A stretch of 64,000 nt of DNA. Origin: a virus. The position numbers and the translations under genes are program-made. The stretch lies in the IMG/VR virus record IMGVR_UViG_3300049783_001426, positions 1 through 64,000 of that record; one strand, 5' to 3'. The first letter of the stretch is position 1; each line of letters begins with the position of its first letter. This document shows positions 40,062 to 47,920 of this stretch, piece by piece. The notes below the pieces were generated by a model. That model made no database searches, was not told where the DNA came from, and saw nothing but the letters and a program-made list of their open reading frames with translations.

Positions 40062-40410
40062 TAACAACAAAGAATTAATAAGGCCACATGTAAATGTTGG
40101 TACAATTGGCCACATCGACCATGGCTTTTCTAGGATTATGACTACCTTAGCGCACCATTCTAAAGCGGTTGCAGTCGTAACAACTGGCGACTATATTGAT
40201 CCCACACTTTGGACCCCAGAAGACCAAGCCAGACTTTTAGTTGCTATAAAAGAAGTTCATAAACTATGCGACCCAATTGATAATGTGAAAATTGACCGTG
40301 ACGGTATTGTTTCATTGGACTTAACTAAGAAGTCAGTTAGGGAGAAAGTCGCGCTACAGGCTAAAAGATTTGCTGTAATAAAAACCAATAAACCAAAGCG
40401 GAGAAAATAA
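40054..40410 (+). CDS. Protein with EF-Tu-like N-terminus
   Basis: 118 residues from ATG at 40054. Residues about 8-22 read RPHVNVGTIGHIDHG, almost identical to the N-terminal strand and P loop of bacterial EF-Tu (KPHVNVGTIGHVDHGKTT). It continues FSRIMTTL where EF-Tu has KTTLTAAI, so the lysine and threonine needed for GTP are missing. The rest, about 90 residues, is unlike EF-Tu and ends in a basic KTNKPKRRK. A decoy or a competitor for something that binds EF-Tu is possible. No enzyme activity is expected. Confidence 0.72.
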   Translation: MTNNNKELIRPHVNVGTIGHIDHGFSRIMTTLAHHSKAVAVVTTGDYIDPTLWTPEDQARLLVAIKEVHKLCDPIDNVKIDRDGIVSLDLTKKSVREKVALQAKRFAVIKTNKPKRRK

Positions 40411-40412
40411 TA

Positions 40413-40763
40413 ATGGATAAAAATATAGTACATGTAAAGAGTAACGTCATATACAAAATAAAGGGAGTATTAAAGGCTAAAATTAATGGGGCGTGGGTCA
40501 CATTGAATTTCGAAAATGATGCACTAGAGCAATTCGCAAAAAAAGAAAATGACTTTGATGGATTTCTTGATGTGGAGCCTGACTTTAGTGCAAATTTGGG
40601 TGCTCATATTAAGGAACAAGGCTGTTTACAGATAGATACTTCTGCTAGATTAAGCCTTGCAGCTAAAACTCTATTAGATGAAGCAATTTCATTAGTAAAA
40701 GCAGGATTGTTGGTTGAAATTTCAGGTATACATAAAATTAGAACATTTTCGCTAGGGAAATAA
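40413..40763 (+). CDS. Hypothetical protein
   Basis: 116 residues, MDKNIVHVKSNVIYKIKG..., a beta-rich first half and a helical second (RLSLAAKTLLDEAISLVKAG). No family is recognised. It sits 2 bases after the EF-Tu-like gene and 2 before the kinase. Confidence 0.62.
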   Translation: MDKNIVHVKSNVIYKIKGVLKAKINGAWVTLNFENDALEQFAKKENDFDGFLDVEPDFSANLGAHIKEQGCLQIDTSARLSLAAKTLLDEAISLVKAGLLVEISGIHKIRTFSLGK

Positions 40764-40765
40764 TA

Positions 40766-41338
40766 ATGAATTTAATAGGACTATGTGGAAGAGCTGGGAG
40801 CGGTAAAGATTTTTTGGCTGATAAATTAGTCAGAGATTATGGGTATACTAAGATAGCATTTGGCACGGAGCTAAAGGTTATTGCAAATTCAATTTACCCG
40901 TGGGTGGATTTGGATTATTTGCATGGCGAGAAAGAGGTGCCCATAAACCATTCAGAGAATCACCTAAAAAAGACACCAAGGGATATATGGTTACATTTAA
41001 ATAAACTTAGGGAGATGGATAATAATGTATTTACGAGGGGCACAAAACTAAAGATAGAAGCACTTATTGCGGCTGAAAAAAATATTGTAGTTACTGATAT
41101 AAGAAAACAAAACGAACTTGATTTGTTGCGTAACTTAAAGTTTATTACCATTAAAATAAAAAGTCACATACATGATATACATAAAATTGAATCTGAAAAT
41201 AGACTAGATTTATTTAAATGTGATTATGGTTTCTTTAATCAAAAACACGGTGGGTTAGAAAAATGGGTCAATGCATTTAAATCTATATGTTTAAATGAGG
41301 CAATCAAAAACTTTAATTCGATAACTCATGGCACTTGA
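40766..41338 (+). CDS. Deoxynucleoside monophosphate kinase
   Basis: 190 residues. The P loop GLCGRAGSGKDFLAD near the N-terminus, IAFGTELK as the lid/substrate segment, PRDIWLHL, and VVTDIRKQNE (Walker-B-like) are those of the phage dNMP kinase family (T4 gp1 type). It phosphorylates dNMPs to dNDPs, the step between thymidylate synthase and DNA synthesis. It overlaps the UvsW gene by 11 bases. Confidence 0.85.
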   Translation: MNLIGLCGRAGSGKDFLADKLVRDYGYTKIAFGTELKVIANSIYPWVDLDYLHGEKEVPINHSENHLKKTPRDIWLHLNKLREMDNNVFTRGTKLKIEALIAAEKNIVVTDIRKQNELDLLRNLKFITIKIKSHIHDIHKIESENRLDLFKCDYGFFNQKHGGLEKWVNAFKSICLNEAIKNFNSITHGT

Positions 41339-42869
41339 TTGCAAGGTATACTTTATCAAAAAAGATGAGGTGTATGGTCAAATACAAACTGAAGATTTTG
41401 ATTTTCTCTGTCAATTAAGAAACCACTTTTCTTTCTTTGTTGATGGGTATAAATTTCAGCCAAGTTACAAGAATGGATTCTGGGATGGAAAGAAAAGACT
41501 ACTTTCGGAAAGTGGTAAAATGCATCTTGGACTTTGGCCTGAAGTAGTTAAGTTCTGTAAGTCGTATGATCAACCGTATAAAATTGACCCAAAAATCAAA
41601 AAGTTTAATTTAGATGATACTAAATTTCAAGTATTTGTGGATAAATTAGATACACGGGATGATGGAGAAAAAATCCCACCCTACGAATATCAGGTAACGG
41701 CAGCAAGAAAATCACTAGAGTGGCAGAGGTGTATATTACTATCACCAACCAGCTCAGGTAAAAGTTTAATCCAATATATTTTAATTCGAATGTACGAACG
41801 GGTTGTACCGAAGCAGAAAATACTAATGGTGGTGCCTACCATAGCATTAGTGTCTCAGATGGCCGACGACTTTAATAATTATAGCTCCGATATAGAATGG
41901 AGTGCATACGACGAAATTCATCAAATTACAGCTGGTGTGGACAAGGTAACTGGTAAGAAGATAACCATATCAACATATCAGTCATTGGCGAAGCAACCAC
42001 CTGAATTTTTTCATGATTTTGGGGCAATCTTGGTAGACGAGGTACACACTGCAACTAGTGTTAGTGTGATGAAAATATTAGAAAATTCAATTAATGCATC
42101 TTGGCGGGTAGGGTTGACTGGTACTCTCGATGAATGTAAAACCAACTTAATGATATTAAAGGGCTTATTTGGTCCTGTGTTTAACGTAATTTCAACAAAA
42201 GAACTGATGGACATGAATCGGGTTGCACAGCTTTCAGTAAAAGTTAAGATAATTAAACATTCAGAAGAAGATTGCAAAAATATGCGTTCTGCGCCTAGGG
42301 GAGAAGTGGACGAAAAAACAAATAAACCCAAAAGGCGCAAGGCTACATATCAGGAGGAAATTAATGAAATAATAGATAACGAAAAAAGAAATGATTATAT
42401 AGTAAATTACGCAACAAAGCTTGATGGCAATTCAATTATTATGGTTAATCGGATTGAGCATGCAAATTTATTATTTAAGAAAATTACTGAGCTGCATCCA
42501 GATAGGGATGTATTTTTATATTATGGCGATACCAAAAAGGAAGAAAGGGATCGCATCAGAAAAATAATGGAGAGTAAAGAAAATGCGATTATTATTGGGA
42601 GTATTGGCGTCCTTAGTACTGGGATTAGTGTCAAGCGTCTTCATCATCTTTTATTGTGTCATCCGTCCAAGTCTAGAATCAAGGTTCTGCAGAGCATTGG
42701 TCGAATACTTCGTAAATCTAAATACGGAAACAGTGTTTTTGTTCATGATTTTGTTGATGATTATACTATCGGGGCTTTTGTAAATTATGTTTATCAGCAT
42801 GGCCAGAAAAGAGTAGAGTTTTATACTCAGCAACAATTTGATTTTAATGTCGAAAGTATAAAAATATAA
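41328..42869 (+). CDS. uvsW: UvsW-type DNA/RNA helicase
   Basis: 513 residues (T4 UvsW has 503). SF2 motifs: Q-tip PYEYQVTAARKSL, Walker A SPTSSGKS, GKKITISTYQSLA, DEVH box in ILVDEVHTA, GLTGTL, IIGSIGVLSTGIS, and QSIGRILRKS as motif VI. The N-terminal domain (to about 90) is the UvsW wing. It unwinds R loops and branch-migrates recombination intermediates, and helps shift T4 from origin-dependent to recombination-dependent replication. Confidence 0.95.
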   Translation: MALDCKVYFIKKDEVYGQIQTEDFDFLCQLRNHFSFFVDGYKFQPSYKNGFWDGKKRLLSESGKMHLGLWPEVVKFCKSYDQPYKIDPKIKKFNLDDTKFQVFVDKLDTRDDGEKIPPYEYQVTAARKSLEWQRCILLSPTSSGKSLIQYILIRMYERVVPKQKILMVVPTIALVSQMADDFNNYSSDIEWSAYDEIHQITAGVDKVTGKKITISTYQSLAKQPPEFFHDFGAILVDEVHTATSVSVMKILENSINASWRVGLTGTLDECKTNLMILKGLFGPVFNVISTKELMDMNRVAQLSVKVKIIKHSEEDCKNMRSAPRGEVDEKTNKPKRRKATYQEEINEIIDNEKRNDYIVNYATKLDGNSIIMVNRIEHANLLFKKITELHPDRDVFLYYGDTKKEERDRIRKIMESKENAIIIGSIGVLSTGISVKRLHHLLLCHPSKSRIKVLQSIGRILRKSKYGNSVFVHDFVDDYTIGAFVNYVYQHGQKRVEFYTQQQFDFNVESIKI

Positions 42870-42905
42870 TTTGATTTAATCGTAGAGGTGAGTTATTCTC
42901 GCCTC
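42842..42905 (+). promoter_or_regulatory. Putative promoter and leader hairpin
   Basis: TATAAT at 42865-42870, with a poor -35 (TTTTAA at 42842-42847, spacer 17). The hairpin GAGGTGAG (42885-42892) and CTCGCCTC (42898-42905), 8 bp with one G-U, follows and precedes the ATG at 42932. Could instead be a terminator for uvsW, although no T tract follows. Confidence 0.45.
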
Positions 42906-42931
42906 CACAATCAATAAAGAGTCAAAATATT

Positions 42932-43219
42932 ATGCCACAAGTTAACAATTATAATTATGGTGTATGTGATACTAATGAAGTATTTATACAAACAGAGCCG
43001 CGTCAATTGGATTCCAATAAAGGTAAAGTCTATCTCCGGAAATGTGATTTAGTTGCACTAATTCAGCTACTAGAAGACGATGAGGCGGGGGACACTATGG
43101 GTAATCTATCAGTATCAATATTACAAAAAGAGCGCATAGCAGAATTAGAACGTAAAGTTGCCCGATTACAAAGAGCAAAGGCAGCGTTTAATGCTCACAA
43201 AAATAGCGGAGGGTGGTAG
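42932..43219 (+). CDS. Hypothetical protein
   Basis: 95 residues. Polar N-terminus, a conserved-looking VYLRKCDLVALIQLLEDD, then a coiled coil (KERIAELERKVARLQRAKAA) and GGW end. The last codons (GGAGGGTGG) double as the ribosome site of the tail-anchored gene at 43222. Confidence 0.62.
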   Translation: MPQVNNYNYGVCDTNEVFIQTEPRQLDSNKGKVYLRKCDLVALIQLLEDDEAGDTMGNLSVSILQKERIAELERKVARLQRAKAAFNAHKNSGGW

Positions 43220-43221
43220 TT

Positions 43222-43716
43222 ATGTTAAGTTTTTTTAAGAAAATTAGTGGATTGGATTCAATAAAAGGTCATGTATTTTTGGTGGGGGATATATACCAAA
43301 AAAAGAATTATGATGAATGGCAATTAAATAATGGCCCAAAAGTGACCATAGTGGATATTAGTAGTAGGCGTGATAGGCTGAAATACAAAGAGCATTTTTC
43401 TTCGGTTGTTAGGGAGTGCAGTTATGTACGGTTTTTATCTAAGTATAATTTAGTACCAACACAAATAACACAAATAACCCCTGACCCATATTCAGTACAC
43501 CCAATTATAGTATGCAAGGAAAATGATGAGACGAACCAAAATAGCACGACGGTTGAGGTTGGCGAGGCGGTTAAGGTGGATGAGAAAGTAAAGCCAGTCG
43601 GTCCCCCAAATGAAAGATTTAGTCTTTGGTTTACAGGCAGCGAAAATTTTCCATTATTAATTAGTTGGGGTATAGTTACAATTTTATTAATTTGCATTTT
43701 AAGTGTGGTTGTATGA
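43222..43716 (+). CDS. Tail-anchored membrane protein, copy 1
   Basis: 164 residues from ATG at 43222. An N-terminal small domain contains KVTIVDIS, shared with the proteins at 44819 (ATIVDIN) and 45480 (VTIIDIN). A polar linker rich in V, P and E follows (TVEVGEAVKVDEKVKPVGPP), and the last 18 residues are a membrane helix (SWGIVTILLICILSVVV). No signal peptide, so the domain should face the cytoplasm. It overlaps its partner gene by ATGA, exactly as copy 3 does. Confidence 0.7.
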   Translation: MLSFFKKISGLDSIKGHVFLVGDIYQKKNYDEWQLNNGPKVTIVDISSRRDRLKYKEHFSSVVRECSYVRFLSKYNLVPTQITQITPDPYSVHPIIVCKENDETNQNSTTVEVGEAVKVDEKVKPVGPPNERFSLWFTGSENFPLLISWGIVTILLICILSVVV

Positions 43717-43997
43717 ATGAATCTATTTTACTTGTAATGAAGTGGATTAAAGACCGAAAATCCGTAAGTCGTGAAGAATTAAAAGCTAATATGGATAGGG
43801 TTAATCTAAATTATAGTAATGTTGACATCGAACATAACGATATTATTAGATCTGAATATAAAGCTGCTTATTATTCATTGTTGTGTGCCTGTTATGCTCA
43901 CGAAACAACACATTTTAATAGCGCGACTAGATGGGTTAATGTGTACTTTAGTTTGAGTAATGAAGATTGCAATGATTACTTAGCGGAGCTAAATTAA
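43713..43997 (+). CDS. Soluble partner protein, copy 1
   Basis: 94 residues from ATG at 43713. Helical. SVSREELKANM and the C-terminal SATRWVNVYFSL match SVSPEELKENL and AISSVHFWINKY of the gene at 45821. ACYAHETTH resembles the ACDLCGAVD region. Coupled by a 4-base overlap to the tail-anchored gene upstream. No named family is recognised. Confidence 0.68.
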   Translation: MNESILLVMKWIKDRKSVSREELKANMDRVNLNYSNVDIEHNDIIRSEYKAAYYSLLCACYAHETTHFNSATRWVNVYFSLSNEDCNDYLAELN

Positions 43998-44429
43998 ATG
44001 TATAATTTTGAAGACTTGATTTCTGAGATTACTGCGGATAGTAAAATCGATCAAACTAACATAGAAAGTGAAATTGTTAGATGTACTAGCCTTATTGCAA
44101 AGTATTTACGAATACATCGAAAATACAAAGAGGGGCTGATACAAATGTGGGCCAAGAGAGATGCTACCACATTAGAAAAACAAGAGTATTATGCCGGACG
44201 GGCATTAGATTATGTCTACAAAGAAAAACCTTTTAATTTAGAAGTCAAAAACGCTGTTGAAATGAAACGCTGGATTGACGGTGATTTAGATTTACTTAAT
44301 ATGAATAAAGTGATATTATCTGTCGAAGATCAAATGGAAAAGGTTGAGATGATGCTAGAACAACTCAAGTATCGCCCCAATCATATCCAAACAATACTAC
44401 AAATTAGAATGTTTGAATCGGGTGCCTAA
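43998..44429 (+). CDS. Hypothetical helical protein
   Basis: 143 residues, MYNFEDLISEITADSKID..., entirely helical, with possible coiled coil near the end (VEDQMEKVEMMLEQLKYR). A YKEKPFNLEVKNAVEMKRW region sits mid-protein. It starts directly after the partner protein stop. Resembles small recombination mediators such as UvsY in size and helicity (T4 UvsY has 137 residues), but I cannot confirm that from sequence. Confidence 0.62.
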   Translation: MYNFEDLISEITADSKIDQTNIESEIVRCTSLIAKYLRIHRKYKEGLIQMWAKRDATTLEKQEYYAGRALDYVYKEKPFNLEVKNAVEMKRWIDGDLDLLNMNKVILSVEDQMEKVEMMLEQLKYRPNHIQTILQIRMFESGA

Positions 44430-44462
44430 CTGGTATTTGTTGCTCAATAATTAAGGGGTTTT

Positions 44463-44753
44463 ATGTGCGGTTCTTTTGAGACAGATGATGAAAGAAATAT
44501 TATGGCGAGCAGGGATGTATTGTACGCCCATATGCTTAATGAAGTAACTACGGTAAATAAAATAGGCCGTGATTACACACAGATGCAGAAATGGCAAGAA
44601 GAGATGGATAAAGACAATGAAAACTACATGCATCTTTGGTTCGGCACCCCCGAAGATATAGAAAAGTACCATCAGTGGCACCATGTACCTCATGAAATAA
44701 TCCCTTATTGGCAGGTTTGTGTTAATAAAATAAATGATAGCTTATCTGAGTAA
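44463..44753 (+). CDS. Hypothetical protein
   Basis: 96 residues, MCGSFETDDERNIMASRD..., acidic, helical, with an aromatic end (HQWHHVPHEIIPYWQ). No family is recognised. It ends a unit; a promoter begins 7 bases downstream. Confidence 0.6.
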   Translation: MCGSFETDDERNIMASRDVLYAHMLNEVTTVNKIGRDYTQMQKWQEEMDKDNENYMHLWFGTPEDIEKYHQWHHVPHEIIPYWQVCVNKINDSLSE

Positions 44754-44759
44754 AACTAC

Positions 44760-44788
44760 TTGACTTTTTTTTGGAAATTGAGTACACT
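44760..44788 (+). promoter_or_regulatory. Sigma70-type promoter
   Basis: TTGACT at 44760-44765 and TACACT at 44783-44788, spacer 17. TGAGTACACTCA around the -10 is a perfect palindrome with a 2-base centre. Confidence 0.75.
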
Positions 44789-44818
44789 CATCACTTACTT
44801 AATTAATTAGGAAATCAA

Positions 44819-45463
44819 ATGAATATATGTGATATATACATTACACAAGAATATCGTATGCGCCGTGACACAAGATGGATGAAATCTGGCTACAAATCAC
44901 GAGCAACCATTGTTGATATAAACCTAGAGTTGGGTGAGGTTAAGTATAAAAAAGATAGCACTGGTCAATTTTATACTCAAGGAGCATCTAAATTTTTATC
45001 TAGTTATGTACCTATAATAATTTTAGATGGTACACGACAAGATAAACCCTTGGGTGATAGTCAGCGACCGCAACCCTTAAAGGAGGAAAAGGGACTTCAG
45101 CCTGCAAAGAATCCACCTAGAATGCCACAAGTAAAACCACCTATTTCAGAATATTTAAACGGGCAGAACATGTCAGAACAAGAAAAAATGATATTAAAGA
45201 AAGCAAAAGCGGGAGCTGGCTTAGCTAGAGCAAAGATGCTCATTGTTGATGCACGTAGGTCTGGTACTGATAAAATATTTCAATCACGAGTAGCCACTAC
45301 AATACCAACACCACCACGACCACCTATTTCGGAAATATATGCACCAGATGACGCGAAAATTGAAGATACCGCATTTAATAAAATATTTTTTACTCCTATC
45401 TTTAATTGCATTCATTTAATTGCTGCATTTGTAGTTGTCACGTGCTTATTTGTTGCTCAATAA
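44819..45463 (+). CDS. Tail-anchored membrane protein, copy 2
   Basis: 214 residues, the longest of the three. N-terminal domain WMKSGYKSRATIVDINLELG closely matches copy 3 (WLRSGYKTEVTIIDINQHLG). A long proline-rich linker (about 75-180) includes KPPISEYLNG and RPPISEIYAP, two similar segments. C-terminal membrane helix (FNCIHLIAAFVVVTCLFVAQ). It has no partner gene directly behind it; copy 3 follows after 16 bases. Confidence 0.7.
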   Translation: MNICDIYITQEYRMRRDTRWMKSGYKSRATIVDINLELGEVKYKKDSTGQFYTQGASKFLSSYVPIIILDGTRQDKPLGDSQRPQPLKEEKGLQPAKNPPRMPQVKPPISEYLNGQNMSEQEKMILKKAKAGAGLARAKMLIVDARRSGTDKIFQSRVATTIPTPPRPPISEIYAPDDAKIEDTAFNKIFFTPIFNCIHLIAAFVVVTCLFVAQ

Positions 45464-45479
45464 TTAATTAGGAAATAAA

Positions 45480-45824
45480 ATGAATATATTTGAAAAATAT
45501 TATAAACGAGGCGATACCCCGTGGTTACGGAGTGGCTACAAGACAGAGGTGACTATTATTGATATTAACCAACATTTGGGTGAGGTTAAAATTAATGAAA
45601 GTCACACGGGTGATATTCGTACAGTTCTTATTACGATATTTTTAACGCAATACGCAATAATAGTAACACCACCACCACCACCTACTACAGAAATAATGAA
45701 CCCAATCCCGCCGCCAAAAATTATAAAATGTGATGATTTAAGTACTCCACCCGCGTTAGTATTAACTGCATTGATAGTTATTGTGGTGTTGACTACATTA
45801 CTAGTTTGGGGCATGAAAGGATGA
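45480..45824 (+). CDS. Tail-anchored membrane protein, copy 3
   Basis: 114 residues. The N-terminal domain (to about 60) matches copy 2. The linker has six prolines in a row and two PP runs. The C-terminal hydrophobic helix is ALVLTALIVIVVLTTLLVWG. The stop overlaps the partner start at 45821 by ATGA. The duplication preserved both gene order and overlap. Confidence 0.7.
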   Translation: MNIFEKYYKRGDTPWLRSGYKTEVTIIDINQHLGEVKINESHTGDIRTVLITIFLTQYAIIVTPPPPPTTEIMNPIPPPKIIKCDDLSTPPALVLTALIVIVVLTTLLVWGMKG

Positions 45825-46111
45825 GTGCCCATATTCAACTCATTAAAAAATTTCTAAATGATTATAGTTCAGTTAGCCCAGAAGAATTAAAAGAGAATTT
45901 GTTATCTGCTGATATAATCACAAAAAACAAATACAAAAGTGCCGATGGGTTTACCTACAAGCTAATTCTTGATGGTAGGACTGCTAGGGCTGTCAGGAAT
46001 GCAGCATCAGCAGCATGTGACTTATGTGGTGCCGTTGATAAGGATTTTAGAATGTCTGCCATTTCGTCTGTTCATTTTTGGATTAATAAATATGAGGAAT
46101 TATCAAAATGA
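45821..46111 (+). CDS. Soluble partner protein, copy 2
   Basis: 96 residues from ATG at 45821, MSAHIQLIKKFLNDYSSVS.... Matches the gene at 43713 in the EELK segment, the central alanine/cysteine helix and the C-terminal aromatic helix. The first five codons that extend the frame upstream lie inside copy 3 and are not used. It overlaps the CCA transferase gene by 4 bases. Confidence 0.68.
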   Translation: MSAHIQLIKKFLNDYSSVSPEELKENLLSADIITKNKYKSADGFTYKLILDGRTARAVRNAASAACDLCGAVDKDFRMSAISSVHFWINKYEELSK

Positions 46112-47406
46112 AAATATATTTAGTTGGTGGTGCAGTACGGGACTTGTTTCTTGGCCTAGTACCAAAAGATTATGACTTTGTTGTGGTAGGTAGTAGCCCA
46201 AAAGAAATGCTCGAAATGGGTTACATACAGGTTGGTAAAGACTTTCCTGTATTCCTTCACCCAGTTTCCAAAATGGAATATGCGCTGGCCAGAACAGAAC
46301 GAAAAGTTGGGCTTGGTCATACTGGGTTTACCTGCGATTGGGAGAATGTAACATTAGAACAAGACCTATTGAGACGAGATCTAACGATTAACTCAATGGC
46401 TGTGCAAGTCGAAGTAGACAAAAACGGGTTGATGGTTCGTCATATTGGAATATTATGTGACCCATTTCATGGCCAAGAACATATAGAATCTAAGATGCTG
46501 GTCGCAACATCTAATGCATTTATGGAAGACCCACTAAGAGTTTTACGGGTTGCTAGGTTCCGAGCAAGACTTGGACCCGAATGGCAAGTAGAAACACATA
46601 CACAAGAAATGATGAAAAATATTAGTGACCGTGGTGAATTGCAGAGTATATCACCGGAGAGAGTATGGAAAGAACTGGAGTCTGCTTTAAGTGAACCACA
46701 TCCAAATTTATTCTTCGAAACTTTATTTGGGTATGATATATTCCATATGAGTAAATGGATGGAGGAAACTCCTCAGCGAGCAGACCACCACCCAGAAGGT
46801 GATGTATTCATACATACCATGCTAACCCTAAAATTGGCCGCACAACGTTGTGTGAGTCCACAAGAAATGTTTGCTTGTTATGCCCATGACTTTGGTAAGC
46901 CTAGCTGTCACGACGAGTTTGGGAGTGCTCATGGACATGAAAAGGTTGGATTAAGTTTTATCGATGAATTTTGTGATTTATATAAAGTGCCTAATAAATT
47001 TAGAAAATTAGCTTTACATGTATGTGAATATCATACTATAATTCACGGTTGTCTTGGTCGTGGACCGAATAAAGGAATCACAGCCAAGACTATAATGAAA
47101 ATGTTTGAAGCAACAGGGGCATTGAAGAGTCCTGACTACTTTTTTCAAATATTGCGCTGCAGTCAGATGGATGCAGGGGGTAGGGGGTACGGAGAAGAAC
47201 AAATATTAGAATATGCAAATAAACCATACCCCCAAGTAAGTTACTTACTTGGGTGCTTGCGGTGGGCTATAAATTGTGACACAAAGCCTCTGGTAAAAAA
47301 ATTACAAGATAATGGCGTTGATGGTAGAGTCATTGGAATTGAGATTAGAGCAGCCAGAATGAATGAGATAAAAAGATTTAAATGGGAATGGGAACATAAT
47401 GAGTGA
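46108..47406 (+). CDS. cca: CCA-adding tRNA nucleotidyltransferase
   Basis: 432 residues, matching the E. coli-type (class II) enzyme through most of its length. Motifs: YLVGGAVRDLFLG, DYDFVVVG with the metal aspartates D21 and D23, QVGKDFPVFLHP, YALARTERK, LLRRDLTINSMA, DPLRVLRVARFRAR, ERVWKELESAL. The HD domain follows (HHPEGDVFIHTMLTL, CYAHDFGKPS). It adds or repairs the CCA end of tRNAs. No tRNA gene is seen in the window, so it may serve host tRNAs damaged by defence nucleases or tRNAs elsewhere in the genome. The close match to bacterial enzymes suggests capture from a host. Confidence 0.95.
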   Translation: MKIYLVGGAVRDLFLGLVPKDYDFVVVGSSPKEMLEMGYIQVGKDFPVFLHPVSKMEYALARTERKVGLGHTGFTCDWENVTLEQDLLRRDLTINSMAVQVEVDKNGLMVRHIGILCDPFHGQEHIESKMLVATSNAFMEDPLRVLRVARFRARLGPEWQVETHTQEMMKNISDRGELQSISPERVWKELESALSEPHPNLFFETLFGYDIFHMSKWMEETPQRADHHPEGDVFIHTMLTLKLAAQRCVSPQEMFACYAHDFGKPSCHDEFGSAHGHEKVGLSFIDEFCDLYKVPNKFRKLALHVCEYHTIIHGCLGRGPNKGITAKTIMKMFEATGALKSPDYFFQILRCSQMDAGGRGYGEEQILEYANKPYPQVSYLLGCLRWAINCDTKPLVKKLQDNGVDGRVIGIEIRAARMNEIKRFKWEWEHNE

Positions 47407-47905
47407 GATAAAAGTATTAAGAAGTTTATATTATGCGGGGAAAAGACTCAGGGATACGTCTCCAGTTGATGATGATTTTCCAGAAATGATGCATAATTTT
47501 GATGGTGCATTATCGTTAGCCGAAAAATCAATAAATACCGGAGAACACCAAAGTATTAGTGATTTATGTAAACGCCATTTCGATTGGGTTGAACGTATGG
47601 GTTGGCATAATAAAACTGTATTAGAATCGTTAGCATTAATTGCCAGTGAAGTCGGAGAAGCTTCAGAAGAGCTATCCGAAAATGACCCAATGCAATTAAA
47701 AATGGCAGGATTATCTAGAACTATCGCGAAAGCGGTTAATTGTTGCCGTAAAGAAAAACCGACTGATAATTTTAAAACAGAATTAGCAGATATATGTCTT
47801 CGTACATTTGACCTAGCAGAGACTGAGGGTATTGACTTACTTGAAGTAATACTAGCTAAAATGAAGGTTAATGAAGCCAACGGCACTAGAGGCCGAAAAA
47901 TTTAA
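47399..47905 (+). CDS. MazG-like pyrophosphohydrolase (second type)
   Basis: 168 residues. ALIASEVGEASEEL has the ExxE metal site, TELADICLRTFDLAETEG the second ExxD helix, and ILAKMKVNEANGTRGRK the characteristic K...N..R end. It hydrolyses (d)NTPs to monophosphates. Different from the protein at 32476 and closer to the classical MazG-like group. Overlaps the CCA gene by 8 bases. Confidence 0.85.
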   Translation: MSEIKVLRSLYYAGKRLRDTSPVDDDFPEMMHNFDGALSLAEKSINTGEHQSISDLCKRHFDWVERMGWHNKTVLESLALIASEVGEASEELSENDPMQLKMAGLSRTIAKAVNCCRKEKPTDNFKTELADICLRTFDLAETEGIDLLEVILAKMKVNEANGTRGRKI

Positions 47906-47920
47906 CAATGGGGGAACATA

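Noticed and set aside
43998-44429. UvsY recombination mediator
   Set aside because: Size and helical content fit, but no specific sequence match could be confirmed, so it is listed as hypothetical.
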